From assembly GCA_018398765.1 (NCBI GenBank), contig JAHBMJ010000874.1, forward strand, positions 39,095 to 92,563: a stretch of DNA of 53,469 nt, given 5' to 3'. Shown piece by piece: positions 1 through 12,203 of the stretch; position 1 is the first letter of the stretch, and the number at the start of each line of letters is the position of its first letter. A model generated the notes under the pieces. That model ran no database searches. It was given only the letters and a program-made list of their open reading frames with translations, and was not told the DNA's origin. A program made the translations under genes and the position numbers. Source of the DNA: Chromera velia. Its lineage: Eukaryota > Sar > Chromeraceae.

Positions 1-427
1 AGGACACATGCATTGCGTGTGAGCGAGCATGCATGCCTGCATGCATGCGTGTACGCATTCTCGCTGTGTACAGACCTTACCGAATTGGATGGGTCTGTTG
101 AATCCCTCCGTTCTCCTCATTCCATGGCGGGAAAACAGTCGCACATACCCAGGCACACGCGTGCACGAAAGCTCCTACTCCAGCGCGACAGCGCACAGAA
201 AGAATGTTATTTGCGCATGTAGGCAAACGCACACTCTTCCATGCTCCTGCACGCAGACAGATGTACGCATGCGCGCGCCAGAGCACACGCACGCACGACG
301 CGCTCATGCATACATAGACGCAGCATCCCACACATGCACGCGCACACCCAGACACACTGAGAAAGGGAGACAGAGCGAGACACAAACAGAGAGATAGACA
401 TCTAGACAGACAGAGACAGAAAAACAG

Positions 428-461
<34 letters not shown>

Positions 462-486
462 GCACGCACACACACAGAGAGAGAGG

Positions 487-525
<39 letters not shown>

Positions 526-701
526 GCGCACGCTGTTATCTTTTTACCTTCATCTGTTCCTTTTGTTTCTCATCCTTCATCCCAATCCATTCCTTTCCTG
601 TTGCACGTACTCACGTGAGGTGTCACAATTGGGCGCTTCTACCCATCCTGAACGCCCCTCCCTGCTCTGTTTCTCTCCCCTGCTTCGTCCTTTCTATGCA
701 G
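1..701. repeat. Simple-sequence-rich leader, no gene seen
   Basis: The stretch opens with repeated GCATGCATG blocks (about 26-50). It continues as CA-rich, GACAGA-type and CA/GA microsatellites (about 340-525). From about 540 to 701 it turns pyrimidine-rich and ends in a good acceptor (tttctatgcag), so this part is probably the last intron of a gene that starts outside the window. The open frames on either strand are translations of the repeats. Confidence 0.6.
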
Positions 702-760
702 AGGGCGCACCGGAAGAAGACAGGGACCTCGCCCTGAAGATCCTCGCGGGTCTGGAGTGA
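702..760 (+). CDS. Probable terminal exon of an upstream gene
   Basis: A long pyrimidine tract and the acceptor tttctatgcag at 691-701 are followed by a short open frame ending in TGA at 758-760. Read with one base carried over, it gives GAPEEDRDLALKILAGLE, a charged amphipathic helix typical of a soluble protein tail. The rest of the gene lies before the window or beyond exons I could not recognise. Family unknown. The basis is the acceptor plus amino-acid composition, so the call is moderate. Confidence 0.4.
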
Positions 761-2333
761 TCTAAATGGACCTAGCAAGTAGAGGAACACAAAAGAACGT
801 ACAGCACGTAGTGAGTGAATGAATGTCCTTTCTTTCCTTTCTTTCTGAAATGAAAAAAGTGAAAGAGATTGGAGACAAGGTTAGGGGAAGAAAAGCGAAG
901 AAAAGGATTAAGGAACGATGAATGGAAAAGGAAAATGCGCGGACCAAATTGAGAATGCGGAAGAGCGAGCACAAATCATGAGTTGCTTAAAAAAAGACCG
1001 AAGACAGTGGTAGCAATGGCGGAGTCAGGCGACAATTTCTTTCCAATTAGAAGAGACAGCATCCGGGTCTTTGATCCAAAGCTGTGCGAAGGGCCGAAAA
1101 AATACGGAGTGTCAGGGATTTTTCAGCATCGCGTCTTTCTATCTGTTTGTCTGTCTATCTGTCTGTCCGTCTGTTCGTCAGCCTGTCACTTTGTCTGCCA
1201 GTGTCTGCGCGTTGCTTTCGATTGTGTTTTCTTTTTGTTGCAGTGAAAAGAAAGAAAAAGAATCAAATTCGATGAGGGAGCTAGAGGGTGACTGTATCGG
1301 GAAACTTAAAAGGCCGGCGTTGCCTGGCGTCGACTATTGTTGAGGTTTTGTGTCCAGTTTTGTGTGTATTCATGTGTCAGTTTTGTGTACCAACGCACCC
1401 CATAGACATGCAATGCTGTTTACTGGGCATTCGGTCTCCCTTTGTACCACTACACCGAAGTATTTCAAAGTGAAATACAAGCTTCGATACGTCGATTCTT
1501 GAAACTCATATCCTGGGAAAAGAGGAATTCGGGGGGTTATGCGCTCATGCATGCACTGAGCGTTTTGCCCCTTCAGTCCGAAGCTTTTAGTCCCATGTAG
1601 CATGGCCCCCATGAGCCTGTATTGGGCCATGCATGGGCTGCAGCACCTCACTGAAGCCCAATACAGACGCACAATGTTTACCAACACAAATCATTGGATA
1701 ACTACATATGCATGAACTTAATCTCTACACTACTCTAGATACTAATCTCCTAGCTAGGGGTAATTTTCAAATAAAAAAAAAAATAAAAGAAAAGCTCTCC
1801 GGGCCATTTTTTTTTTTTTCACAACCGTGGTGGGGATGCAAAAACACTCAGGCATCTGGTCAGTCCGCTGGTGTGAGCGCATGGTTAAGCCACTGGACCT
1901 TTGAGCTCTGCTCGCTGAATGCACAAAACTCCTCATGGACCGATGTATTCCAGTTTCTGGCCGTTTTCGCCTTCCTTTCCTCCGCTAACCTCTGTGGCCC
2001 TCAGGCAAGCCTTCGTGCCTAGGCTGTGTAGACCTCCCTGAACCTAATGTCCACTTGAAAAAAAAATATCAAGATCGTCCGCGCCTGCGGCGCGGCCAAT
2101 CAAGTCTATCCAAATTTGCGGCCTAGCAAATCTCATTCAAAGAATATTAAAAAAAAATAAAAAATAATAACGTACAAATTAATATAAATAAATCGATATA
2201 TTGCCTTTAAAATACTATTCATGCCTAGGTTTTGTACATATCATCATATATAATCATACAATATCAATATTACATCCTAGATTACATCATACATAGCTTG
2301 GTGCCAGTATATGGTCATATATAACATCTCTAT
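761..2333. other. Intergenic stretch, no confident gene
   Basis: Open frames here are short and compositionally odd: TCTG-repeat translation near 1135-1200, and a short frame on each strand across 1500-1740. A self-complementary GC block lies near 2083-2097 (gcgcctgcggcgcggcc), followed by AT-rich sequence from 2130. I see no domain, no start in good context and no convincing splice sites. Confidence 0.5.
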
Positions 2334-2500
2334 TCATTCATCTTCTGAATCAGAATCAGCAAGATTGCTCAACCTGCAGATTTCACGGGCTTGCACCTGC
2401 GTTTGGTGAGTTCGCACTCTGAGACCACACGCTTGATAAAGAGCAAGCCTCTTTTGTTGTTCTTGTCTCTCTGCCTCTCTCTGCTGGGCCTCTCTCTCTC
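2334..2500 (-). pseudogene. C-terminal coding relic, Gln/Arg coiled coil with acidic tail
   Basis: Read on the minus strand, the segment encodes a charged helix (AQQREAERQEQQKRLALYQ), then VRTHQTQVQAREICRL, and ends in the acidic tail ADSDSEDE before a stop at 2334-2336. Upstream the frame breaks inside a GA repeat near 2500, where a neighbouring frame continues the same composition. This suggests a slipped GA tract. I do not recognise the family. The surroundings, degraded open frames and LTR-like blocks up to about 3360, suggest the tail of an old mobile-element protein, but that is inference. Confidence 0.3.
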
Positions 2501-5099
2501 AGCTCTCAGTGGTTGGGAAAATCCACACAACAAACAATTTCAGACACTCTGACTCGTAACTCTTGCCTGAGAGTCTCCTTGTGCAGTATCTGAAATACGC
2601 ACAAGCGAGATTAAAGATCAATTGATTAAGTGTTCATATGCAATGCATCGCGAACTTCAAGTCCAAGCATTCATACGTGTGACTTGTCTCAGGGGATTCA
2701 TGTGATTTCTGGCTGGACCAATACGATTGGATACACTCTATTTCTCTCCCTCCTGTTCCAGACTCTTCCCATCAAGGGTTACTGGATGAATGCATTAGGT
2801 GCATTGTCTATACGATCGAAGAATAAGACTCGAGTCACCCTGGTTCTATGGATCGCGATCTTTCCCTTCCTGTGAATAAATTCCGAGTAGGTATCACACC
2901 ATGCAGCCTGTCATAAATCTAGAAGGCACGGCACACACAATGTGGCCACTACTGTGTATACCCTGGGTACTCCCCCTATGCAGCGCACACACACTCGGTG
3001 AGAGCATAAAGAAGCTCAACTCTGCATACTCAGAAGACTCGAGACTTTGAAACTCCGTAGCTGACTACCTGCTGACTGAGCAAGGCAATCAACTCAGAGG
3101 TCAACAAGAATACACTTTCCAACCAGACCGAAAGCAGAGAGCAATTCAAGGCACACATATTCAGAACAAAAGCAAACTGGGGTGCTGCGCTGGCTTATAT
3201 ATGGATATCATTCGCAGGGTTTGACTCCCTGACACGAATGACCGAAGCGCCTTCTGCCTGCTGGCCTACAACACACACAACGTGCGCTGCACGCTCATCC
3301 CCAATGCTCCTCACAGCGGCTTCCCGCGATGTGTTAAAACTATCTGAATGACCCTGGTGTTTTTGGCCACTCTGTGATCACCTCTTCCTTCTCTGCTTCA
3401 TACAGCGACCACCTGTCTCTATACAGAGACAGCCTAACCTCACTGCAGCAGAATCAGTGCCCCACACTGCACACCAGATTCAAAAACATGGACGCTCGGG
3501 CGACTCCCTCGATTGAAATCGAGGCGACTCAACTAGAGCACAAGTCGACGCGACCGAAATATACTACACGTATGCTGCTTCAATTGATGTGCAGTCTTCT
3601 TCTGCAGCAAGTGTATGAATACATCCGATCTCACTTGGGCTTCGACCGTCTCGCTGCATCAAGACACCCCATGCTTCGATCACAGTTTCTCATTTAAACA
3701 GCTCGATCGATTCTTTTCTGACATGTGCCTCTTTTATTAGAATGTTTAGCATGCTCTCTTCTCTTCTTAAGAATTAAAGAAAAACAAAAATCCACAGATC
3801 GACACACCCAACTTCCTGGCACCAAACCAACTTGAAGCTCTCCGTCTGGCATGAATGGCAATCGCCCGCTGCAATTCGAAGACATACAGCTCACCGCAGC
3901 TTACCCAACTGCGGGGGCAAAGAACTGCATACCCTCTTAAGCAGTCTAACCCAACAGCCGAACATAGTCCGTGCCACTCTCGAAAACTCTTTAACCAAAC
4001 ATTGGAGATCCGATGTACCGACCTCTCACCCTTCTTTTCCCTTCTCTCCGTCTTCTTATTTTTCAGGGTGTCTGTTTCTCTTTGCTTTAAGTCTCGGAAG
4101 TCCATCTCCCCTTCCCTCTTTCTTTTTTCTGCATTATCCTCCCATACCCAGACGAACAGAGGGAAAGGTCAGAGAACAGATGAAAGTAAAACATATTCAC
4201 CCTCACGACATCATGTTGCCTCCTGTCTCTCTCCCCTTCTTTCAATTTTTCTTTCATTTTCTTTTCTCCCCAACTATCTTCAACCCCCATTCATCTTTCA
4301 CAAATAGAGAAAGAAAACAGTCAGAGAGATTCAGAGAGATACACAAATGAGAAACGATAGACAAATGCACTGGCCACCACCAACCATCATCATGAGTCTC
4401 ACCCCACATACATCACCTCCATCTCCCCTCCAAACAAATTCTTCCAAACACAACAGAAACAGAAAAGTTCCAACAAGCTTCCAAACGTCCAAGAATCTAT
4501 CTGTGATAACAGCTCCTATGTCGTGTGCTTCTGTGTGACATAACCACCGTGCCCCCATGGCACTTCTGCGCAGTTAGAAGGCGGCTTGAGACTCCCGGTG
4601 ATGTCCAATAAATCAGATTGAGCATAAAAGAACCTTCCTCTCAACCAAAAGGTCACTGTACCTTGATGAAGCTCCTCTGTTTCAATGTGTACAAGAAAAA
4701 CAGTCCTGCACAGCGGCCAAGAGATCCTGCTTCTCTCCTTGGGGCACTTTCTCCATGGGTAACAGCGTCTCTGCTTGATGACATCATCAGGGGTCAAAGT
4801 TAGTCTCCTTAATCTTCTCCCTCACTTCTCCCTGCTTCAAGCTCCAAGTTCTCCTTCACTCTTTCCAGCAAGGTTCCATGAATACTGCTCTCCCACCATA
4901 AGCGGCAGAAAGTAGAAACACCTCTCAGACCTCTTCAGCTCCTCATCTTTCCTCGCAACGCCACAAAATTCATAACAGAATGAAACAACACAACGGAGCT
5001 GAAAACTATCTTCAATCCTACGGCTGTCACTGCACAGTGTACTACTCATTTCATTGAGTGGACAGCCCACGTCTTTACTGAAAGCTCTGATGGATCTCA
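2501..5099. other. Degraded, probably element-derived sequence
   Basis: Several short open frames exist on both strands (for example 3374-3697 plus, and 4516-4797 and 4837-5100 minus). None shows a domain I can name. On the minus strand, 3210-3190 carries a TATATAAG-like box next to sequence resembling LTR leader. A small palindrome around ctcgattgaaatcgag lies near 3508. The segment 3700-4350 is pyrimidine/purine low-complexity. I support no gene here. Confidence 0.4.
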
Positions 5100-5129
5100 A
5101 CAGGCTTCATCACACTGTCTGCCCCTGTA

Positions 5130-5625
5130 CAACCAAAATCTCTGCTAAACCACATATAAGGGGCGTACTATAAGGGCTCATAACTTGCACTGCCTTCTAG
5201 AGCTACAGACAATCCTTACGATAACGTCTAGAGAGCTTTCACTGTTAGAAGGAGAAGTCCATCGGTAAGTTTGACAGTCTAACCTCATATGATGACTCTT
5301 TGAATCGGGCCCACTCTTATGCTTGATCTATTGATTGCATCACTGCGTATGCATGCTTGTCTATCGATTAGTCAGTCTACACATGCGCCCGCGAGCCATT
5401 CCGTTCTCACGCAGGCCGAGGCCGCCGAGCTAAGCGATGCCAATTCTAGTTAAGTCACCTTAAGTGCCCCACAAGCCTAGACTCCTGGCAATCACCTCAC
5501 ACATGCCGTGTCCCCATATATAAGGGGCGGATCTAGCTTAGTTTGTCCGATTGTCTAACAGCGCGTCTGTTCATCGATTACTTTCAATACGTGGCTTATC
5601 ACTGGTGCTCTGAACTGGAGGATAG
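5130..5625 (+). repeat. LTR-like promoter region, single copy in window
   Basis: Two near-identical core elements, catataaggggcg at about 5153 and atatataaggggcgg at about 5517, sit about 360 bp apart. Each is followed by short leader-like sequence. Around 5600 the text tggtgctctgaactgg resembles an LTR-retrotransposon primer-binding site placed just after an LTR. There is no second copy in the window, so the LTR call rests on motif layout only. It could instead be a host promoter. Confidence 0.3.
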
Positions 5626-7275
5626 GAGAATCAGATGGAGAAAAGAGAGGAACTTTCAAGGACAAAACCTTCATAACATTCTTTTCCCTTAGCAAAGGCT
5701 ACCCTTCAACCCAAGAAAAAGACCTTAAGATAGACCTTAATCAAGAGAAGACCCAACCAATCTACCCTCTTTCTAGTCGATTTCCTTCTTCCTCCCATTT
5801 CCCTTCAACTTTAGTTTTTCTCTGTCCTCCGAAAGTCATGCACTCTGACAGTCCACACTGTGGCAAGCTCTTCTATCAGACTTCTGAGTAGCCCAACACC
5901 GTCGCGCACGACCCGCGCGGGGGGGGGAGATGGTGCGGGGGGGCCGGGCCGTGGAGAAAATGTGTGTGAGGCGTAGTACCTGGCATACGTTGTCATCGCG
6001 TTGTCAGGATTTGTCAGGCTGCATGTGTCAAAGATATTCAAAGATTTATGGTCAAACTTTGTCCGTCAAAGGATGTTTAATTCTTCAAAGCAAGCATCAT
6101 GAAGCATCCATTGGTATTGAAAGGAGCAAAGTTTGATGAACAGAAGAACTCCTCGTGTTTCTACTATTATGCAATCACGGTTTCTTTTTAAACACTCTCC
6201 ATGAAAAGCCAGAGAGCTAAGAACATCTGTCAAAGGCTGTGAATTAAGGCAATCAAGAGGGGCGGATCGATCGATGCTTTCACGATTGAAACTATCAGTC
6301 CCAAACATAGAAGAGAAGCCAGACGGGGATGCAGCACGGCGCCCTCCTCCAAAAAACTACTCTGAAGAAGAGAAGGAAAATCACCTGATCTCCGATGTCT
6401 CTTTCCAGCAACAAAGCAGTCTTCCTCATGGACCCCCAAAATAACGCCTCTTTGGACAGGAGCAGGGACTCTGTGCTTGCCCTACCCCTTTTGTGCCCCC
6501 TCCATTTTTCCCAGAAGTGTCAGCCCCATCCTCCACTTGTTTTCGACCATTTTTTCAGAGTGCTTCGCCATTCGTCTCTACTTCTTGCACCGTCATCCAA
6601 AATGAGAAAGGGACCGCAGACATTTTGAAAACCCGTGGGACGCAACGCCAGCCACGCCTACTGCCGACCCTGATCTATCCCCTACCTCTTCCAACAGGGG
6701 GCTTCCGCAAGACGGTGACACCTTGTCTGAAGGATACGACAGGCGGCGTAAGACCTGCTCTCTAAGGATATGGTAGTTCTCTAAGTCTGCTCTCTTTTCT
6801 CATCTTCTTCGTTCTATGTTGTTCTGTGTCTCCTTTCTTTTTACGTCATTGATGATTGCAAGGCATGACACTAGCTTTGTTAGGCCCTCGCAGTGCCGCT
6901 TCCTATGTTAGCCTTTACCCTTTCCCGGAGCCTTGCACGCAGTGCAAAGGAATCTGAACCACTCCGCCATCTCATGGTATCTTTCTAGTAGGGGGGGCGC
7001 ATTTTCAAGAAAGGATCAAGAGCTCACGCAGAGAGGCAAAAAAAAAACAGATAGGTCGTCAGCATACATCTGCATCTGATCGACTTCGTAGCATAGTGCT
7101 TGCCCTCAATGCTTGGAATTATGGTTGCCTTCCCTCACAGTTCAGTTAAATGCAGCCAACATCGATCGACTTCCTCACGCCTCCTCTTGAATACGCAAAG
7201 AATTCATCGGTTTGATGCCCAATTAATTAGCTTTTTTCGGTTTCCCTCATACACTGCGTTTCCCTCACTACCAAC
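5626..7275. other. Possible element internal region, no confident gene
   Basis: Frames switching between 6330 and 6765 on the plus strand have protein-like, Pro/Ser-rich composition but are broken by stops. They could be remnants of an internal region following the LTR-like block before 5625. Near 5920-5946 there is a G-rich block. The stretch 6770-7275 carries no open frame of note; 7000-7275 is the upstream region of the gene starting at 7276. Confidence 0.3.
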
Positions 7276-7424
7276 ATGCAGCGCTCTCCTCCCCTCTCCT
7301 TCCCTCTCCTCTCCCTTCCTCTCCTCCTTCTCGTGGTAGAGGGACCCGCCCGCACTTTTACCTTTCAAGTGAGTGCTCAAATGGCTGGACTCTCTTCCGC
7401 TCTCCATCTTTGTGACACTCTATA

Positions 7425-7478
<54 letters not shown>

Positions 7479-7508
7479 TGTGTGTATGTATATGTGATAT
7501 ATATGTGC

Positions 7509-7556
<48 letters not shown>

Positions 7557-7568
7557 ATATGTGTATGT

Positions 7569-7606
<38 letters not shown>

Positions 7607-8095
7607 GTGTGTGTGTGTGTGTCTGTGTGTGTGTGTGTGTGTGTATGTGCGTATGTGTATGCGTGTGTGTGTGTGTGTGTATGTATGTGTATGTATGTGT
7701 GTATATATATGTGTGTGTGTATGTGTGCGTGTATATACGTATGTATGTATGTGTGTGTGTGTATGTATGTGTGTGTGTGTGTATGTGTGCGTGTGTGTTT
7801 ATTCTTGCAGATCCACGCTCCAGTTCTACCGCTCCTCTCTGCCTTCGTTCCCTCAACAGTTCCGTCCTTTCTGCGCCATCTCAGCCCGTCCCTAGCTTTT
7901 TTTGACCAGCAGTTTTCCCACAGGCAGCTGCTGAGTGACAGTCCGTGTTCGGGTTTTGGAACCAGGGGCGGGACGCTGAACGAGCGGGCTGGGCAGATGG
8001 CCTCCTCAGATGAGTTGTTTGCGAGAGCGTGTCTCCTCTCTTTTCCTTCTCTGTCTCCTCCTGGAAACCACTCCTCTTTTGGAGGGGGGGGATAG
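7276..8095 (+). CDS. Secreted or plastid-targeted protein, 5' exons
   Basis: Exon 1 (7276-7368) begins MQRSPPLSFPLLSLPLLLL, a clear signal peptide, and stops at a GTGAGT donor. The intron (7369-7810) is almost all TG repeat and ends ttattcttgcag. Exon 2 (from 7811) joins in phase 0 and starts IHAPVLPLLSAFVPSTVPSF, then Ser/Arg/Leu-rich sequence. A hydrophobic signal followed by an AFVP-type Phe motif and a Ser-rich stretch is the layout of bipartite presequences for secondary plastids. That reading is inference. The frame closes with TAG at 8093-8095; a donor before it may lead to further exons, but none was in phase with the next open frame. Mature function unknown. Confidence 0.45.
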
Positions 8096-8489
8096 ACATA
8101 AGAACAGTCGAAGTGGCAGCAATAGCAGCTGAAGGAGACTGGTGGTTGGAAGGGCAAAGCGCAGTTTGAACAGTCACAAATTCCGAAAAGTACGCTCCAA
8201 AGGAAAAAGGGCGGGAAGAAGCACGTGATTTTCCGTCTGTTAGCCCTCATGAGAGAGTTTTCCGTCGGTTTGTTACCATCGAGAAAATCCGTGTGAGAAC
8301 AGAAAAGGTAGAGCTGGGGGGAATTCGCCAGTCTCTGAGGAAATTCAGATGGCTCGACCCCTTTCGTTTTGGTTTTGATGCAGACAATTTCCCGGGGGGG
8401 NGGGGGGGGGGGGGCAGAGAGTCATCAAAGGAAAAGGGACGAAGCTCAGGCTCGGAGGACATACAGCATCTGCAACGCGGGTCTTGCAG

Positions 8490-9134
8490 AAAGGGAAAAG
8501 GCCCATTCCTGTCCACTTCCCCACCTCCCTAGTCTTATGCTCAGAGGATGCTTCTAACAGAGGCTCTACGGGGATCAAATGCCTGTCAGTGACCTCTGGC
8601 ATCTTGCGGATAGGAGCACATAAGACGTTGTGCCCAGACAGTCAGATTCCGCTTTCAGAACGCTTTCCGAGCGGAAGTGGGGGGAAATCGGACGAGACGT
8701 CCCCCTGTTCCTCTACCTACCTTATCTCATCTTTACGGGACTCATTTACCCCTTTTTCTGATTTGTCTTCTTCTTTGTCTCCTTCTCCTTCTCCCCATAT
8801 AATAGTTATCTCCTCTGTCTCGGAAGAGTCTCTCCCACTTGCACTTCCAGCTCCTTTCTTCTCTGAGTTGGACATGAATCAGAACAGCAGTCCGCCTTCC
8901 CCCTCCCCCCCCGGCCGGTGGAGAAAGAACAATGGAGAAAGATCCCGCAGATTCGCCTGTCTCCGCGACTCGATCGATGTCAAAAAGTTCAGAGACGCTC
9001 GGTCAAGGGCAGCTACATGTGGGGGAGGGATGGGAGGGGGGAGGCTCGATGAAGAAGACTGTCCCGAGGATTGGGGGGAATCAGATGCCGATCGATCGAG
9101 AAGTCCGGCCGAATCACTGTCTGATCGACTTTGA
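8490..9134 (+). CDS. Probable 3' coding exon, acidic Ser-rich hypothetical protein
   Basis: A frame opens directly after the acceptor-like gggtcttgcag (8479-8489) and runs 214 codons to TGA at 9132-9134. Its C-terminus is acidic and Ser/Arg-rich (RLDEEDCPEDWGESDADRSR), unlike translated repeats. A Ser/Pro-rich centre precedes it. It may be the 3' part of the gene starting at 7276, but I found no donor in exon 2 with matching phase. A G-run containing one unresolved base at 8401 lies in between and may hide an indel. No domain recognised. Confidence 0.35.
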   Translation, partial: KGKRPIPVHFPTSLVLCSEDASNRGSTGIKCLSVTSGILRIGAHKTLCPDSQIPLSERFPSGSGGKSDETSPCSSTYLISSLRDSFTPFSDLSSSLSPSPSPHIIVISSVSEESLPLALPAPFFSELDMNQNSSPPSPSPPGRWRKNNGERSRRFACLRDSIDVKKFRDARSRAATCGGGMGGGRLDEEDCPEDWGESDADRSRSPAESLSDRL

Positions 9135-10453
9135 ACAAGGTGATTGCAATTAAACGGAGCGAAGCAGCCAGAAAAAAGCTACACTCTTTAGTATATACTC
9201 TGCAGATTCATTCTGCAAAAACCGCATGATCTTTCAGTTTTTTTAGCAGTTGCCTACAGCCTTTTTTTACGGTCCACTACTGTGCCGTCCAGAAGCTTAG
9301 CGCTTCAACTGGGGTTAGGCATCTTCTCACCAACTAACTAACTACTAGTAACTAAAAGAAAAAACAAAAGGTTTAAACACTGGTTTTCAGAATAGAATTT
9401 AGAATATGAAACATATAAATATATAGTCTATATGGATAAATATTCTACTAGCAAATACTTCAGTTTAAAAGGAAAAAAAAAAATTAAACTTTAAGCTAGA
9501 CTTTAAGAAGACAGCTGCCATTCTCTAGAAAGAATTTAACCGTAAATCTATTCGCTTAATTCATTGTTATTCATTACAAAGTGGAGCAAAGTATTCATTT
9601 TATAGAGGTTTGTTAACATTCCGTATGCTTATAGATATGTATAGATACGTTTGGGCCCACGCTTTGACGCATGTATAACCTTGGGTACATTTTTACCAAA
9701 AGATGGAAAAATTTGGAAACCCACAGCCTCAGATCGATGACCCAGCTGAATTCAAGGACCGACGCCTTCAGTGCTATAACCACTGGAATATATCGGTCGA
9801 AACATCACTGTGAAACCTGCGCACGTCTTCATGATCCGTATGCATTAAATTCCGACCTCCTTGACAATACGCACGGACCCACTCCGGATGCACTGTCGAC
9901 AATGACACACCCACTTGGGAGGGAGACATCAAGTCGCATTGATGATCTTGCCAATTGAATTCGACAGTCGCTCATTTTTTTTCTTCTCTTTTGAATTCTA
10001 AACATTCTAGCAGAAATTTCTGCACTTTTCTCATCATGATCAATCAACTTGCTTTTACTCGATTGATGCTCGAGTCCCTCAATTTCTTTCTTTCTGACGT
10101 TCTCTTGGCTAGCCACCTCTCTTCTTCTCTCCTCTAGTCCATACAGTCTGTCATTCAGTCAGTCAAAAGGGTTTTCCCTCCCTCCCGACCTTACTCCCTC
10201 CACCCGTCCCCTTTGTAAGTCCGTTTTCTGTCTGTCTGCCTTTTTGTCTCAGCCTCTCTCCCTCTCTCCCTGTGTGTGTTCTGTGCATGCGCACCTTTAT
10301 GTGGATCGCTTTATGGGTCTGCAGAAACAGGTGAAGATTCATTAACCTGTCTTTTCTGTCTTTATGTGGATCTTTCTGACTGTCCTTCTCCGTCCATCTC
10401 CCTCGTCCCCTCCCTGAAATTAAATTGATCGATCGATCGATTCTCCTCGCTAA
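9135..10453. other. Convergent intergenic region, AT-rich
   Basis: This lies between the 3' end of the plus-strand gene and the 3' end of the DUF4436 gene. The part 9180-9660 is AT-rich with TAACTAACTA repeats near 9330. A tRNA-like SINE relic is listed separately. From 10130 the sequence is pyrimidine-rich with GATCGATCGATC near 10428. No gene seen. Confidence 0.5.
9722..9795 (-). repeat. tRNA-derived SINE relic
   Basis: Read on the minus strand, ccagtggttatagcac resembles a pol III A box. About 35 nt later gggtcatcgatctgag resembles a degenerate B box. The order and spacing are those of a tRNA head. It does not fold into a clean tRNA, so it is called a SINE or pseudo-tRNA relic, not a tRNA gene. 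Confidence 0.35.
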
Positions 10454-10762
10454 TTAAGGAGCCAAGGCCATCTCTTCATCTTCTCCTCTTTCGGCCTCCT
10501 CCTCCTCCTCCACTGCTGCCTCGAAGGCTTGATTGTGTCTGTACAGAATTGTGGCTATTGTCAAGACCGTTGCAAAGACAATCAGAAACAGCACCTGCAG
10601 GAGCGATGTAGATGAATGAGTCAGAAAAGAGAAACAAACAACCAAGAAAGTGAGGAAGGAAGAGGGTAGACAATGGGCCCTGCCACATGGGCCAGGACAG
10701 ACTCATTCAGGGTCGGATTCAAAGAAAAAGCAATTGACAGAGACAAGAGAACGACACACACA

Positions 10763-10799
<37 letters not shown>

Positions 10800-12149
10800 G
10801 GAGGGACAGAGAAAGGGACACAGAGAGAGAGAACAAGGACACAAGTGACCCTGAAAACGATTCTGAGTGAGGAAGGAAGAGAGGGAGAGAAAAAAAAAAA
10901 ACAGAAAGGAAGAAGCAAGGAAGGAAAAAAAAAAGAAAGAAGCAAGGAAGGAACAAACAAAGAAAGAAAGAAGGGAGAAAGAAAAGCAGAAGAATGCAGA
11001 GCAATGCACTAAAAAGTGTCGATGAAGTACATCTTCATCCCCTTCTGAGAAGGCAATCAAGCGGAAGAGCGGATGCAACCAAAATAGAAGGAATGCAAAA
11101 ATGACACAGCCACACTCTCTGAATGGCATCTCGGGAAACCGACAAAGAAAGGAAAGAAAGTACTTACTGACCCAGTAGTAGCTCAGGAAGTCTACAGAAA
11201 CCCCCACAGTCGGAACATCCGGCATCACATCTCTGAGAGAGTGGGCGGGGCACAATGAGCACAGACACGTACCAGCAAAAAGAAAGGTAGGAAGAGAGAC
11301 AGACAGATAGAAAAACAGTATCACGTCCTTGAGGGATGCAACCGGCACTCTGACGGAGAGCTTGATGGATGCATGTGTTCATCGATTGGATGATGACTCG
11401 TTGAGTCATGGAAGGGCTGTCCGACTTCATTCATTGACGGACTAAATGATTGATCGATTGATTGAAAGACAGAGAGATACAAAAGAAAAACACACACACA
11501 GAGAGAGCCGGACACGAGAGATCAAAAACATGCGACAGTGCATCGCGATAGCAATCGTGTGAACTTGCGGAGGGGATATACGGATAAAAGGCAGAGTGCA
11601 AAAAGAAAAAAAAAGAACTCCCAATTAATGTACCTGATGAAGGGCATGGCAAAAAGGAGCCCAACGGCCAGAGCTGGGACGTCGTAGGAGTCGTCTTCCT
11701 CGGTTCTTGTGAACGAGATGGCAGACAGGAGCATGCACAGGGCGGTCATCCACATGAGGGCCATGATAAAGATCACCATGGCTTTCACCGCAACGGACCT
11801 GCGTGCATTTATTCAAGATCGAGCCCAACGTCAGAAAAGCGATCAATGAGAGTCCGACCGCAGAAAGAAATCTCTCGATCAGCTGACTGACTGACTGACT
11901 GACTGACTGACTGACTGAAATTGGATGGGATGCACTTCCGTAATCGAAGTCAACGAAAACAAAGCAGCGACCGTATCCATCAATCACCGAATTTGACTAA
12001 ACTCAGATGGTCACAGACAAGACGGCTATTTGCCCAGCAGAACGAGAAATCAAAGCAAAAATCCGGGAAAGGAAGACAGAAGAACAAAAGAAGAAGAAGA
12101 AGAAGAAGAAGAAGAAGACAAGGAGGAGGAGGAGCTGCAAGGGGAGGAG

Positions 12150-12203
<54 letters not shown>

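Noticed and set aside
7373-7800. Long open frames in the TG/CA tract on both strands
   Set aside because: Pure repeat translation inside an intron with good donor and acceptor; only the part after 7810 is kept as exon.
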